A DNA stretch of 64,000 nt from Panopea generosa. Taxonomy: Eukaryota > Mollusca > Bivalvia > Adapedonta > Hiatellidae. Below the pieces are notes generated by a model, which saw only the letters and a list, made by a program, of their open reading frames with translations, did not search any database and was not told where the DNA came from. Positions 35,040-46,760 of this stretch are shown in pieces. How positions within the stretch are numbered: position 1 is the first letter of the stretch; every line of letters begins with the position of its first letter. The stretch covers positions 28,805,207-28,869,206 of the forward strand of contig CM055894.1 in assembly GCA_029582155.1 (NCBI GenBank), given 5' to 3'. Position numbers and translations under genes: made by a program.

Positions 35040-37200
35040 AGGCCAGTGATGTAAACTTTTTAAAAAAGATGGTGATTAGTTTACAGAATCAATACCTATA
35101 ACTTAAAAACAAAATAGTTGAACTAAACATAAAACTTTAACCTGCAGACGACAACGACGATGCCAGGTTCATACCAATAGCTCTTCATTTTTTTAAAAAT
35201 GACAAGCTAAAAATGCAATTAAAAATCTGAATTATGGCAGATAATACTCTCTCCATAGGAACCTTTACATCCCAGCCCCTTGATATGCTGAATCTTTAAT
35301 CCCTTGCTGATGTCTGAATAATCATATATAAACAAATTTGACAGAAAGTTATTGAGAAGAGGATTTTTGAAATTTTATCATTTTGGTGTCTCTATTTATG
35401 TGTGATCCAAAGTTTAAAGTGAATCTGTTCATGCAAGTTCATAGCCACTTCCTTTTATGCCTCAAAGGAACAAGGAGGTGACAAGAGGGTCTAATAGTCA
35501 GTGTTAATTTAATCGCAACAACGTTCTGAAATGAACTGCATACATCTTTGGGCTAGAAACACATGAAAACCAATGAATCATACAATATATGACAAGGAGG
35601 ACCCTATGGAACTCTATGTAAAACAGTGACCCCTGTGGTGGCCTCAAATTTGACCCAAGGGACCCAATTTCAACAAATGTTTTAGGGGACCTCTATGCAA
35701 TGCTACATATAAAATATCTATGTCTAGACCTTGAACTTTCAGAGAAAATGTTTTTCAAAATTTCACTAAAGATGTGCTCCATGTAAAATATCTAAGGTCT
35801 AGGCATCAAACTTTCAGAAAAAATGTTTTTTAAATTTCACTTCAAATGTGCTTATAAGCCCTGTGGCGGTGGTATTAATTTTGTAGTTGCATGACGCTGG
35901 TTAAATAACTTGTCTGAAATCTTGTGGTCATATAACTGCTGTGCAAGTTCAATGAAAAATGAGGGTGCTATTGCGTCTACAACATTTTCCCTATATAACT
36001 CTATGTAAAACCATGGCCTCTGTGGCCCGACTTCAACCTTTTAGGGGACCTCCATGCAATGCTAAATGTAAAATATCTAAGGTCTAGACATTGAACTTTT
36101 AGAGAAAATGTTTTCTTAAGTTTGACTTACCATGAATTTCACTGTTTTGGCCCCGTCCACAAGGTCTCTGGGGGTCAGGGAAATAAATTCAAACATAAAT
36201 TTTGACTGTCATTTCAGCAATAACAAATCACACCAAAAACCATTAAAGTGAGTCTATTCGGTTATGAGAAATAATGTTTTTTGTCATTTTTCATAATATG
36301 TAGATTAAGTAAGTAGGCCTCACCCCCAGGATCAAATGCTAAGACCCATGGGCATGTAATTAACAATTTTTATAAAAAATCCATAGGCCTTAATTCTTAT
36401 GCTGACCATTTGCTTCCCAGTGCTTCCCAGAAGAAGTTTACCTTGAATTTGATGCTTTTTTGGCCCCGTCTGAAGGCCACAGAGGGGTGGGGGTACTCAA
36501 TTTATTGTCATGTCAGCAACACCAAATCACACCAAAAAAAAACATTCAAATAAGTCATTTCAGTCATGAGAAATAACAGTTTTTGTCATTTTCTCTATAT
36601 AGATTTTGAAAACAAGGTCCAACCCCCAGGGCAAAACAGTGAGACCAAGGGGCATGAAATTAATGCACAATTTTTATAAAGGACCCATCAATAATTATGC
36701 TTGCAATTTGTTTACCAGCGCTTCCCATATTAAGAAGATTTTTTTAAGTTTACCATGAAATTGGCTGTTTAAGCACCACCCTCAAGGCCCATGGGTGTGG
36801 GGACCATGAAATTCACAATTTTGATTTTACCAAAATTTCATTACGATTGGGCGAACGGTTTTTAGGTAGTAAAAACATGTGAATTGTATACGGAAACATG
36901 ATGCAAACTGCATGACAACAGACAATAGGTGATCGCAAAAGATCACTTGAGACAAACTTTATAGCTTTTAAGGTCTCAGCTTCATATGGATATCAAATTC
37001 TCAGATCAAGTTTGACACTAATACTTGAACAAATCTGAGAGAAAATCATTTGGTGATAGTGATACTCCATGCAAAATATTGAAGCTCCAGGCCTTTCAGT
37101 TTCAGAGAATACTTTTTAAATTTTTAAAATAAAATCAAAGGCCTGAGGGAAGGCTCGCTGCTTGTGTTAATTTGAAAATGTAGATTGAAGAAATTGGAAA
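35040..37200. repeat. Diverged tandem/interspersed repeats, no gene
   Basis: 35,580-36,150 repeats phrases of the element at 26,514 (ACTCTATGTAAAACAGTGAC, GGGGACCTCCATGCAATGCT, CTTATAAGCCC). 36,130-36,950 has units with AAGTTTACCATGAA and TTGTCATTTTC. They look like interiors of CAAGAG-type repeats whose ends have been lost. Confidence 0.5.
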
Positions 37201-37202
37201 AC

Positions 37203-37529
37203 TTAGTTAGATTTCTGATATGTTAAGTAAGAAGGCAATTCATTGGGGTTTAGAAAAGAATGTGGTGTGTTTGATATTTCTTTCGTATATCTGTATAAAT
37301 AATCGCCTGCATACAATATAGAGTCCATATCAATACTTTTCCAACAGTACCTATCAAACGGTTTTAATAATGCATTTGCAAAAAATGCTAAACAACATGG
37401 TACACACTGTCTTCCCTGTGAAAACTGACTGAATATTCGATGACCCTGTTGAAAGTTGCCATTTACAGGGAATTTTGTAAACTGGTAACGTGGTGGTCCA
37501 GGATTCCTTTCCACATCTCCACATAAAAG
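37203..37529 (-). pseudogene. Fragment with 2A-like motif followed by a GRQC-type protease-like domain
   Basis: The minus strand encodes LLCGDVERNPGP (37,494-37,529), which fits the 2A ribosome-skipping consensus ending D-V/I-E-x-N-P-G-P. About 30 residues later comes FSQGRQCVPCCLAFFA, with a Q-C pair like the nucleophile motif of OTU/herpes-tegument-type cysteine proteases, then DMDSILYAGDYLYR. The catalytic histidine half is absent. 2A motifs at such positions are known from non-LTR retrotransposons of molluscs and from RNA viruses. The parent element could be a LINE or something virus-like, and it is a broken fossil. Confidence 0.55.
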
Positions 37530-37662
37530 TTATCAACATGAACAACCTATATGAAAGCTTAACAAACAAACGTTCATATTCTGACATTTGACTTTTTAAT
37601 AAGAGTATTGATAGACACATGCTTCCCAGAAAAACTATCAATTTTACATCTCCACTGCTCAA

Positions 37663-38928
37663 TATATATCTATCCCCATTATTTCATCAAAACAAAAGAA
37701 TGTACCACTTTAAAGTGCCTTTTAATAATGTGCAAACAATCTCCAACAATGAATGAATTATTGTTTATTTAAAATATAGTGAAATTTTTAAAAAACACAA
37801 TTTTGTTTTTTCATGAATCATCTCCAGTCTGGCAATCATATATTTTGTACTACAACTCCAGTCAATTTTAATATCTCCAGTTCAATAGTTATGATTTATG
37901 GATAACGAAACGCATTCAGCACATACAGCCATTTTTGAATAATTGACACAATGTAATATTAAAAATGTTTGAAAATCAACTTTCTGCTATTTTGTCAATA
38001 CGTTTATTATTCAATAGATAAATACTTTCAGATTTAATCTGCAAAATTTTCCCTACACCACTTTTTTAGTGTTAATTTGATAAACATCTGAAATACTGAG
38101 GTGAGACGACTGTTACAGAAGGTGAGAACGTACATGTATAATGTATTTTGCTTACCAAGTAATCTTTGTACTTTTAAATACAAAAAAACAAACATGAACA
38201 CTATTTTTGAGTATGAGATTGATGATAAAATTAAAAGTTAAAAGTTCGTTTTGATCATTGCAATGTGGAATATAGCAAACGAACATTAACATGGTAGTTT
38301 GAACAAAATAGAGTTTTATTGAAAATGAATTTGGTTTTCATGTATAAAATGATCAAATAAAATGAAAAAGAAAAAAATCATAATCATCTACATACATGTA
38401 GTAATGCACTATCAAAGATAATGTATTACCGTTAGAAATTGTCCTTTAATGGTTTAGTTATCAAGTCTTTTTTGTCAACATACATTTTGTTATGTAGGTG
38501 AGAATAAAAAATGTTGTAAGATATTTCTTAATTTTAACCACAAGGAGAGACCCGGAACACTATAAAATATTCTACTCGTTTTGGAGTACACTCATTATTG
38601 ATTGAAAGTTTAATGTGCCTGTTTTGCACCTGGTACCCATTCTGTTCAATTAACAATCTATAGATAAAAACTTTAAGTGTAGCTCCAATTTATACTATAT
38701 AATGAACACGTATTGTAAGTGAAAATGTTTCTTCTCATAAACAGGATAACAAATAGCATCATTTGAACACTTTTAATACATCCTGAAGCTCATCTGATGA
38801 AAATACAAGATGACACAATATGTGTTACACAGGTGATACATTATCATTCAAACACATTGTATCATCTTTCATATATGGTAAAACCATAACTGCTTTAAAC
38901 TTTTCTGGAACGAATCTTCAATTAAACT
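37663..38928. other. AT-rich flank, 3' side of the Tudor-like gene
   Basis: No coding region. An AATAAA (minus strand; TTTATT on plus) near 38,315 could serve as poly(A) signal for the gene starting further right. One GTAGGTGA motif at 38,494-38,501 and variants near 38,096-38,130 are present. Confidence 0.45.
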
Positions 38929-39486
38929 TCATTCCGCTTCCTCTAGTTGGTACAATCTCTTAGATTTACCAGTGACAGTTAGACTTTTGACCACCAATAA
39001 GACCTTATCCTTACTTACCCAAATCTCATCACGGTTTTGGGGGGATTTATAAGCATTGCCGTATTTACCTGCCTTTGTTAAAAAATTAACTTGAATATCA
39101 TCTGTATCAATCTTGGTAATTTCTCCTATAAACCAGTCTTTATTGTACACTGCTGCTACCCACTCTCCACATTTTGACATGCCCATTGGATCTTGTTTAG
39201 CCTGTTTCAGTTTGTATTTCTGTTTCTTTGTCTGTGATGTATCTGGTGCCTTGGACTTATGTTTGTTTACTTGTATCCCATCTGGTGGTGGATTTTCAAC
39301 TTTCTTGGATTTCGTTTTCTTCATATCGGTGGATTTAGCAGACAATGATTCTATAGCATTTGTTGCATTCTTGGGTTTTGGACTATCCTTTACAAGTTGC
39401 TGCGCTGTCTCTCTCTTTCCTTCTTTTTGTATCCTTCTGTGTTAACTTCCTTTTGTTTCTGTCGCTCTGCGTTGGTTAGCGCCATT
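38929..39486 (-). CDS. Small protein with Tudor/SH3-like domain (coding exon, one frame slip)
   Basis: Minus-strand exon with acceptor TTTTTACAG just before ATG at 39,485. It starts MALTNAERQKQKEVNTEGY, an N-terminal motif found in several uncharacterised invertebrate proteins, continues through a lysine-rich linker, and ends in a domain with GEWVAAVYNKDWFIGEI and NRDEIWVSKDKVLLVV, which I read as a Tudor/SH3-like fold. Two reading frames are needed: they meet at a GAGAGAGA run (39,406-39,420), where two extra bases shift the frame. That could be a sequencing slip, a polymorphism or a real lesion. The stop is at 38,929-38,931. Total about 184 residues if continuous. Likely nuclear by lysine content; function unknown. 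Confidence 0.55.
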
Positions 39487-40199
39487 CTGTAAAAATGTAT
39501 TTTCTTTTAGTATGATTTACATTTAAACATATGTAACCTATTTGTGTGAAAACAAATGTTTAACTATCATTTCTTATGAAATTATTAGATGTTAAACAAT
39601 CCGAATTCAACTAAATTTGTTGTATTCTCTAAACCATTTAATGCGGGCATCAAAATTAAAAATGACCTCACCTTCCTAACATTATCTCACCTGCATAACG
39701 TTTCAATGTATAGGCATTAGATAATTTAGGTGAATAAATTGCTGTAAAAATTTGTCTTAATATTACTATTGGAAATATTGTTAACACTAATAGATATATG
39801 CAGAGTTCACAGAATGCTTACCGTTTCCAGAATAGATTGAGTACGTTACTTAAGTGACGACCTCACCTACGGAACGCTAATGTATTATCTAGTATGTTAG
39901 TGCTCACCCTTCTGTCCGTGTAAATGGTAATACAATACATTCTCAAACATGTAAAGTCAAAATAAATTATCCGCATTGCATATTTAAAGATATATTATAG
40001 GGTTTTCACAAAAGCTTAAAATATTATCACCTACGTAACAGTTATTCTATTCAGGGAGAATGACACTGTTACTACTGACCCTTTTTAATAAAAAAGCTAA
40101 AGGATTTCATTATGCAAAGTTTTTAAACAAATACTGACAATATCATAATATTTTCTATCAAAATCGTGGTCGGAAATATATGCAAAGAAACCAACTTAC

Positions 40200-40290
40200 C
40201 TTTATTGATAGAAATATTCCATTTTCAATTCTAAAAACAGAAAAGCAGACAGCAGTACAACTTCCGCGACTCGGTGTGATATAAAATTAG
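40200..40290 (-). other. Putative 5'-untranslated first exon of the Tudor-like gene
   Basis: A strong donor (AAAG|GTAAGTTGG, exon edge at 40,200) lies 714 bp upstream of the acceptor of the coding exon on the same strand. The segment before it is non-coding and slightly richer in CG (CACCGAGTCGCGGAAG). The transcription start is not defined; the right edge is a guess. Confidence 0.4.
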
Positions 40291-40584
40291 CTGTTCGGTA
40301 TAATCAGGCGTATACTGATACCGCATGTATACTCATATTATTTTCATTATGTAGGTGATGCGTTACATAAGTGTGAAAATACAGTTCAAATGTCAGTTTA
40401 TGTCTTTAGGTTGTTACTATTTTTAATAGATTTGGTTTTGTTATTACTAATATTGGTTACATTAATGTGCAGATCCAACAAATTCAATACAGACGTGTAA
40501 ATTATGCAACAAAATACCATTACGTAGGTGAAGTTCGGAAGTGTGACAAATTTAAAAGAGAATTTAGAGTTGTATATCCACTTA

Positions 40585-40637
40585 TAGGCTGGTAAACGAA
40601 ATCTTGCGTAGCATCATGTCTCGGACTAATTGCAACA
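40585..40637 (+). repeat. Left terminal inverted repeat of the Academ-like element
   Basis: Outer 17 bp TAGGCTGGTAAACGAAA, then a 19-bp non-matching spacer, then TCGGACTAATTGCAACA, all mirrored at the other end with an 8-bp spacer. Confidence 0.85.
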
Positions 40638-41571
40638 CAAACGTTTCTATTATTTTCGTAAACTACAATATATGTAGTTATACAGGGAGAAAGTTGCATT
40701 CACTCAGATCAGGCATTTCTGAGAAAATTGACTTTATATTAAGGGCATAACGAAATGTTCTAATAACCACTCACATATACATATTTGAGTGTTGTGGTAC
40801 CTTTTTTGATAATTTATGGTATGTTTTACCTTAATTTATACATTATTTACATGTACATAGGTTTAATGGTATTTTTTATCATTCTTTGCATTTGAATGTA
40901 AGAAATAATTCATTTTTTCCTTTTGTGATGGGGGAATTACCCCACCCACTATTATGAATATACAAAAAAATAAAAATCGAAAATGAAACAGACAAATCTT
41001 TATTTGTGTTGATAATTATTTCATTTGCATTAATTATGAAATCTCAAATATAACTCCTCAAAATGATCAGTTTAAATTATGGTTCAGCATACATGCGTTA
41101 ATTAATAGATTTGATACACGCGTAATGTATGTACAATTCTATCACTCCAGAACTGTCCGATAAACATTGTAATACAGAATGCAAATACAATTACACTATC
41201 TTTCCAATTATCAACAAATGGTAATAAAACTTCGTGCCTTCGTACTTTAACCCTTTCCCTCATATAAACGCTTTCTGACCCCTCTACTGCAGACGGCCTT
41301 TTGAAACATGGTGGCAAAAGAAGAAATTGCATAAAACGTGCAATTTCTCCTTTTGACACAATGTTTTCCACTTTAAATCAAAGGTTATCATTTGAATTAT
41401 AGAGAGTTTCTATGTTTTGACAAATCAAACAAGTCGTTTGTTGCAGGATTGTCGTATGATAGAAAGAGTTAAGGACTCTTAATGCTTGATGCGGCTCAAG
41501 TTATCATATGTTAAAAGATCCAACAAAATAGACAAAACTTGACATTGCATGTAAAACTAAGTAAATTCAAC

Positions 41572-42190
41572 CTATTCTGGCATGTGGGAGTTTGTGCAAC
41601 TAATTCCACGACAGGCTCCACATCCAAAAGAACATTCCAGACCGTGTTTCCGACATGAGCATCGTTTACTGTCACAGTTAGCTTTGCAATTACATCGAAC
41701 AACGTTCAGCAGTTTTGCGGGTGCTACAGGCATGTTATTTTTTATGGGACTGTACACCTCATTCTTCAGCTGCCAACCCCAGTCTTCAGGTTGCAAGTTT
41801 TTTTTCGCCAATCCATGTTGGAGACTGAATATACACTGAAATGCTATGGAAAGCTGTTGCAGCAGATGTCGGTGGTAGTGTATGGACTTGAACGCACGAT
41901 GTACTCGTCATAACCTTCGCAGTGAATTTTTGGAACCTTATTACGTCAAGATTTTGATCCGTATTTTCACCAAGAAGCAATATCAGAGCTAATTCTCCAT
42001 TGCGCATTACTTCTTGTTTTGTCTCACTTGTCATGAAGAGTGTCCCCACCTCTTGTAGCTGGTGACTCGTACAAAGCCTTTTCAATGCAGCGGTTTTGCC
42101 GATCCCATAGATTCGCGAGGTAGTGTCGCAACCCGTGAGTGCATGTAGAAATGTGAGAAGATCACAAACAGGTCTTGTTAGTATTGCCTG
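41572..42190 (-). pseudogene. Academ-like protein: nuclease tail and C-terminal cysteine cluster
   Basis: From right to left: LTFLHALTGCDTTSRIYGIG then KTAALKRL (a helix-hairpin-helix-like G-x-G motif as in FEN1-type nucleases), then LPPTSAATAFHSISVYIQSP. In a second frame follow LQPEDWGWQLKNEVYSP and the end RCNCKANCDSKRCSCRKHGL, then CSFGCGACRGISCTNS. The last part has nine cysteines in CXC-like spacing, probably a zinc-binding DNA-contact domain. One frame change separates the two halves near 41,800. Confidence 0.75.
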
Positions 42191-42735
42191 TGTTTTTTTT
42201 AATGTCCCAAACTTTGTTTTGTTTTAATTTTGTCTGCTTCGTATCAGACTTAAACAAAATATTCATTGCGTCCTTCGCATGATAACACAGAAGGACAAGC
42301 AGATCTGTGTCTTCTCCTATCACAAACGTCGTAGTGGTTTCAGCATGCTCTACGGCTGTATCGACTATAAGTACATCTGCATCGCTTTCTGCATACCTAA
42401 CGTTTTATCCCTCTTTCTTCAAGGTAACTCCCCAACAAGTATATAAAGTTTTGTTTGTTTTCAATGTTTTTCAGGAACGAATCTTTGCTTGATCGAAAGG
42501 GTGTGTCGTTTGTAAATCTCACTAGTGTGCCTACTATTCCTATATTTCGGCAAACGTGGGTGATATCCTTGTTGGATGGTCCATTGGAGTAGCCATCAAA
42601 CACTACTGTTGTGCTCGAATACTTCTGGGCCATACTTCTGGGCCAAGTACTGAAAATATTGTTCCCATATAATTCTAAATGTGCTATTTATCTGCCACGG
42701 AATCTTCTGTAACAAAGACCCCCCATCAATCACGT
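42191..42735 (-). pseudogene. Academ-like protein: FEN1/XPG-like nuclease domain
   Basis: Motifs in order: VIDGGSLLQKIPW (about 42,690-42,730, N-terminal Asp motif), VVFDGYSNGPSNKD (about 42,560-42,605, like VFDGxPP of FEN1), ESDADVLIV (about 42,360-42,390, acidic motif) and GEDTDLLVLL (about 42,290-42,317, second acidic motif). These match the metal-binding aspartates of the PIN/FEN nuclease fold. A 13-bp tandem duplication near 42,635 (CTTCTGGGCCATA-type) and a frame change near 42,395 break it. Confidence 0.75.
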
Positions 42736-43836
42736 AGGACACCGACTCTGTTTGCATTTGAATATGGTCGAAATATCTTCATCACACCTATCGGCCACTG
42801 TAATTAAACGTTGAAAAAGAAATTGAGGATTAATGAATACTGTTTCATCATTTATCTTTATAGAGCTATGTTCACTTAGTGGTACTGCTTGACCTTTCCT
42901 TTTGTATACGTATTCATCAACGGGTTGTCCAACCATGCCATGAATAATTTTCTTCCCTTTGTCAAAAGCCACATCAACATTGACTCGTTTATCCGCTGTA
43001 ACACCAGTTTCTATGTTTCGCAAAGATATATCTGCCTCTTCAAATGGAGATCGGGCTTGCAAGAATTGCACAACTTGTTCTACATCATGGCTGTCCCATT
43101 TACGGCGTGATAATGACGTATCTTGGTGTTGTTCGCTGGTAGCATAATTAGTGCCACTGAAAACTTGCATGGCGAGATTCATTTCGGCACATGCTGGCAT
43201 AGATAACAGCCACAACGTTTGCTGAGCCTCAGACATGCCTCTTCCCCTCGTAAGTCCTGCAGTGGTCTTCAATGATCGCATCAATACCTGTTCAATAATA
43301 AGATTGGTAGAATGACCTCCCCAGTACCTATCTGTTCTTCTGACAGTGTGGTTCCCTTGTAAGAACTGTCGGTGTACATCCGGATGCTCATGTTCCAATC
43401 TCGTCATATTTTGAAGATAGACGTAGGCAGATTTCAGATATAGATAGTGTCCAGATGCAGCAAAATATGGTAACATCTTTCTAAGAGCATTTAGATGTCC
43501 AATCCAATCACCAGTTCTCTCTGCACGTATAAATTGTTTCAGTACCGCAATCATATCTATGTATTGAAACCATAATGCTGCTGTTCTGTGTTTGTGTAGC
43601 TTTACTTTAAGTTCGACGATCTTTTGAGACACCACTTTCAAACTTTCACTTTGACACACTTCATGTTTGGAAACAATGTTTTTTTCAAGTTTGTCATACG
43701 TCTCTGATAAGCTGGTCATTACATCCAAATGAGATTCAGAGCTGCTGGTGCATTCCTGTCGAACTTCTCCGGTTGAAAGGGAAACTTCAATGTACGTCTT
43801 GCCAGCGTGTTCAGAATCATTTGATTCATCTACCAT
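42730..43836 (-). pseudogene. Academ-like protein: central helical region
   Basis: An open 368-residue stretch including WFQYIDMIAVLKQFIRAERT, MLPYFAASGHYLYLKSAYVY, VVIEQ-like LIIEQVLMRSLKTTAGLTRG and LLSMPACAEMN. This pattern is shared by multi-copy uncharacterised proteins of cnidarians and molluscs that I associate with this transposon group. It is separated from the upstream part by two frame changes between 44,030 and 43,840. Confidence 0.7.
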
Positions 43837-43996
43837 GTGAAATAATGTGGTGCTGCATCCAGTCTTGTGTTCAGTTGTGCCATCCCCTGGAATGAATCAC
43901 ACGTTGATATTATGTCATCAGGTACGTATACGTCGTTGACACTGCTTCTGCCATTGTCTTGATTGTAGGACATTAGCATAGTAGGGTATATATTTG

Positions 43997-45454
43997 CTAG
44001 CAAAATTGCGTGTAGAGCCGTATCAACAAGAAAATGTCCTCTGATCGCGCGTGATATAGTTTCCCAGACATCGTATGTGTCACTGCGTTTGGGGCATATA
44101 TTGTCTGAAGCACGTCCTGCAATCCGGAACCCGACATGATAAAGCCCACAGAGCCAAGGAAACTCATTTCAGTGTGAAAGGCGCCCAATCTGAGAACGAT
44201 ACTTTTAAGTGGACTCGACCCAACAGACATAGATACAATTTGTGTAGCTTTCTGAAATAACGGCTGATCAAATGTCAGGACTGGTGTAACTCCATACCTG
44301 CTAGATTGCTTGCATACAAAGGGCAGGGTCGAATTTATGCATGACATATCAGAGGGACTCATGTCTATCATAGGTAAAAACGTTACAGATGATTTGCCTG
44401 GGTACATATCAGATTCCTGCTTGATGTACATCTGCATAAAGCCAGACCAGCTTGGACGTGTTTCTTTCAAAGGCCAAATTACTTTAGAGAATAAATCAAA
44501 CTGACTATTATCGAAGTCCTCTGTTGTTGAGTCATTGTCTTCCCCAAGGTTAAGGAAATGTATTTTCTCTGGTGCTCGATTGTCAGGGTGTTTGAAATAT
44601 TTGATGGTTATTTTTCCAATATCTGACAACTCACTCAGTTGAATGTTTGCCCTAGGGATCGGTAGGCTTACGTTGGACCCGGGTGATGTACAAGCTATAA
44701 TCCCCATCCAATGGAATGTTCCGTGCCCATCAAGCGTACGAACGTTATGGTCCGCATTGTCTGCTACAAACTGAAGGAATTTTCCAGGGAAATAAGATGG
44801 GATAGTTGTGCACAGTGTTGCTGCAGCATTTAACTCAAACCGTTGAACCTCATAATATGATGCACTAAACCCCATACTATTAAGTAAATCCAGCAAGAAC
44901 CTAGAACCAAAGTGGTGATGTAACTGAACACCTAGACCTATCTGTAAAGGTGCCAGTAGGCTCTTTGGTCTGCATGCCTGTATTATTGCTTGACCAATTG
45001 GTGCTAACTTAACACTGGTATCATTCCCACACAATAATACTGTCAGCAATGTCTGTAAACTTGCAGGAATGAACTCCTTATTTTCATTTGTAGACAAAAC
45101 AGAAGAAAATGATGGGTAGAATTTCTTGATGGTCTCTGCTTGGATTGAATTAATATCAGCCTTGATCAGCTTCGCTGCTGCAGTTATAATTGTTTTCCTT
45201 TTTTCGCTTTCCGAAAACCCTTGTGTATCGTTTGAGAAGTTATGAATAATTTCTGATGCTTTTTGTTTCATTGTGACCTTACCTTCAGTATTGCCGAAAG
45301 TGGTTACTGATATAGAGTCTCCAAAATGGTCAGTTAACCTGTTTTTCAGATGTTTGTATGAGTAAGCACGGTCCCCACAAGTATCTTCCATCAAATGAAT
45401 CAGTTCAGACATTGTTAATACACACCCCTCATTTTCTTCTATATAACTCACCAC
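43997..45454 (-). pseudogene. Academ-like protein: transposase-like core
   Basis: An open 485-residue stretch, the longest frame in the window. Notable are SLLAPLQIGLGVQLHHHFGS, FVADNADHNVRTLDGHGTFH (closely spaced aspartates, candidate catalytic strand of an RNase H fold) and LKSIVLRLGAFHTEMSFLGS. No standard superfamily motif is as clear as in the nuclease part. The catalytic assignment is inference. Confidence 0.7.
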
Positions 45455-46056
45455 ATTTTTGAATGCTTCAGTGGTATCTGGTGCTTCAGGTCTTCCTGGG
45501 CTTTTTGTTTACTTTTTACAAGGACTGGCATCTGTTTCAAACTCCTTGGGAAGCTGTCGATTTGTCCTGAAGTTGACACTGCATGTCTGATGGTATAATG
45601 CATCAGCCGCTGGTAGATCAATTATGCTAGCGATCCTTCCAGAGACAACATGGACCCACTGATCATTCCTTTCTGAACATACACGTTCAATGGACTTCTT
45701 ATAAGGAAGAATTCTAACTGAAAAAATAGCATAGCCCCGTTTTCTATGGTTAAACTTTGCATCCTGTGAACAAAATATGCATTTATGTTTAAAGTCAAAT
45801 ACGCCCGATGACCTTGTAGAACATTTAGTAGTACTATCATTCTATCATTATTGTTAATATCATAATTGCTAGCTATAACGTTGCGTTTATGAATATAGTC
45901 TCTTCTGCAGTCCACCGGAACTTCCTGTCCAGGAATAACATTTATGTTTGATTGCCGCTCATCACTGGCTTCGTTTATCGACTTGCTGCCTTTATTCCGT
46001 AGCTTCACTGTGGGAAGATCATTGAGAGGTGTGTTGCAGAATACACAGTCATCCAT
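45454..46056 (-). pseudogene. Academ-like protein: N-terminal zinc-binding region
   Basis: From ATG at 46,056: MDDCVFCNTPLNDLPTVKLR and GQEVPVDCRRDYIH form a Cys/His cluster. In a second frame follow FDFKHKCIFCSQDAKF and ADALYHQTCSVNFRT, a second C-x2-C...H-x3-C unit, then SPGRPEAPDTTEAFKNV leading into the core. One frame change lies near 45,810 and a stop near 45,510. Confidence 0.7.
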
Positions 46057-46399
46057 CTGAAATGAATAATAACGTCCATTTGTAAGGTTTCAATTTGGGT
46101 AAATTCTAGAAAAGTGATGATTATATGTAGCAATAACATTCACAGACGAATGCAGCAGACATAAGGTTGAAATTGATTGAGACAGTTTCGACAGTCTACA
46201 TTCTTAAGTGTGTATAGAGCATGATTTCATTCTTCAATTATTAGTGCATAGGTTATAATTATTCTATACCAGTATGTGTTGTGATGTATTGGTCTATAAA
46301 ATATTATCAAAAATATCTAAAGTGGGATTGTTGTTTGTCCAACAATATATTATGTGCATTATTCGGTTAGATTGGTACAAAACACGTACGATGTGTTAG

Positions 46400-46760
46400 C
46401 TCTGCTGTGCTGCCGGTATCCCAAGAGATGTATGGTTCACCGTTGGTTGTGCAGAATACAATAATACACTGCAGCTGTATTCAGCATCTGAAATTAAACA
46501 AAAATTCAATTACAAAGGTCCTCAAGATGGTTTTACAATAATATTATAACATAATAACATGTATCAATATTAAAGCAAGCTTTACTATTATAATTGTATT
46601 GTGCTGCAACGGTCTGTTTTGCAAAATTGTTGTTTAATAAAAGATAGGTACTTAGGTACACGTACAATGATATATTTATGTACTGCTGCTGGTGATCCAT
46701 GGTATGTATGGTTGCTTGTGTGGCGTACATCTGCGCAATATTCAGCCTGCAATGTAAGAA
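46400..46760 (-). other. Two similar exon-like segments upstream of the Academ-like gene
   Basis: Minus-strand segments ending near 46,749 and 46,489 are each preceded by a splice-acceptor-like CAG. Both encode related phrases: AEYCADVRHTSNHTYHGSPA and AEYSCSVLLYSAQPTVNHTS (then LGIPAA). They look like a duplicated exon in the 5' part of the transposon. Expression is unknown. Confidence 0.35.

Larger units (their letters stand above)
38494..40531. promoter_or_regulatory. Cluster of GTAGGTGA motifs around the first exon of the Tudor-like gene
   Basis: Exact copies: 38,494 (+), 39,863 (-), 40,027 (-), 40,351 (+), 40,524 (+), and 47,703 (+) beyond the inserted transposon. Longer context approximates GTTAYGTAGGTGA. 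Copies left of the putative first exon (about 40,200) read on the minus strand and those right of it on the plus strand, apart from the far copy at 38,494. Function unknown; binding sites or a decayed palindromic repeat are both possible. Confidence 0.45.
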
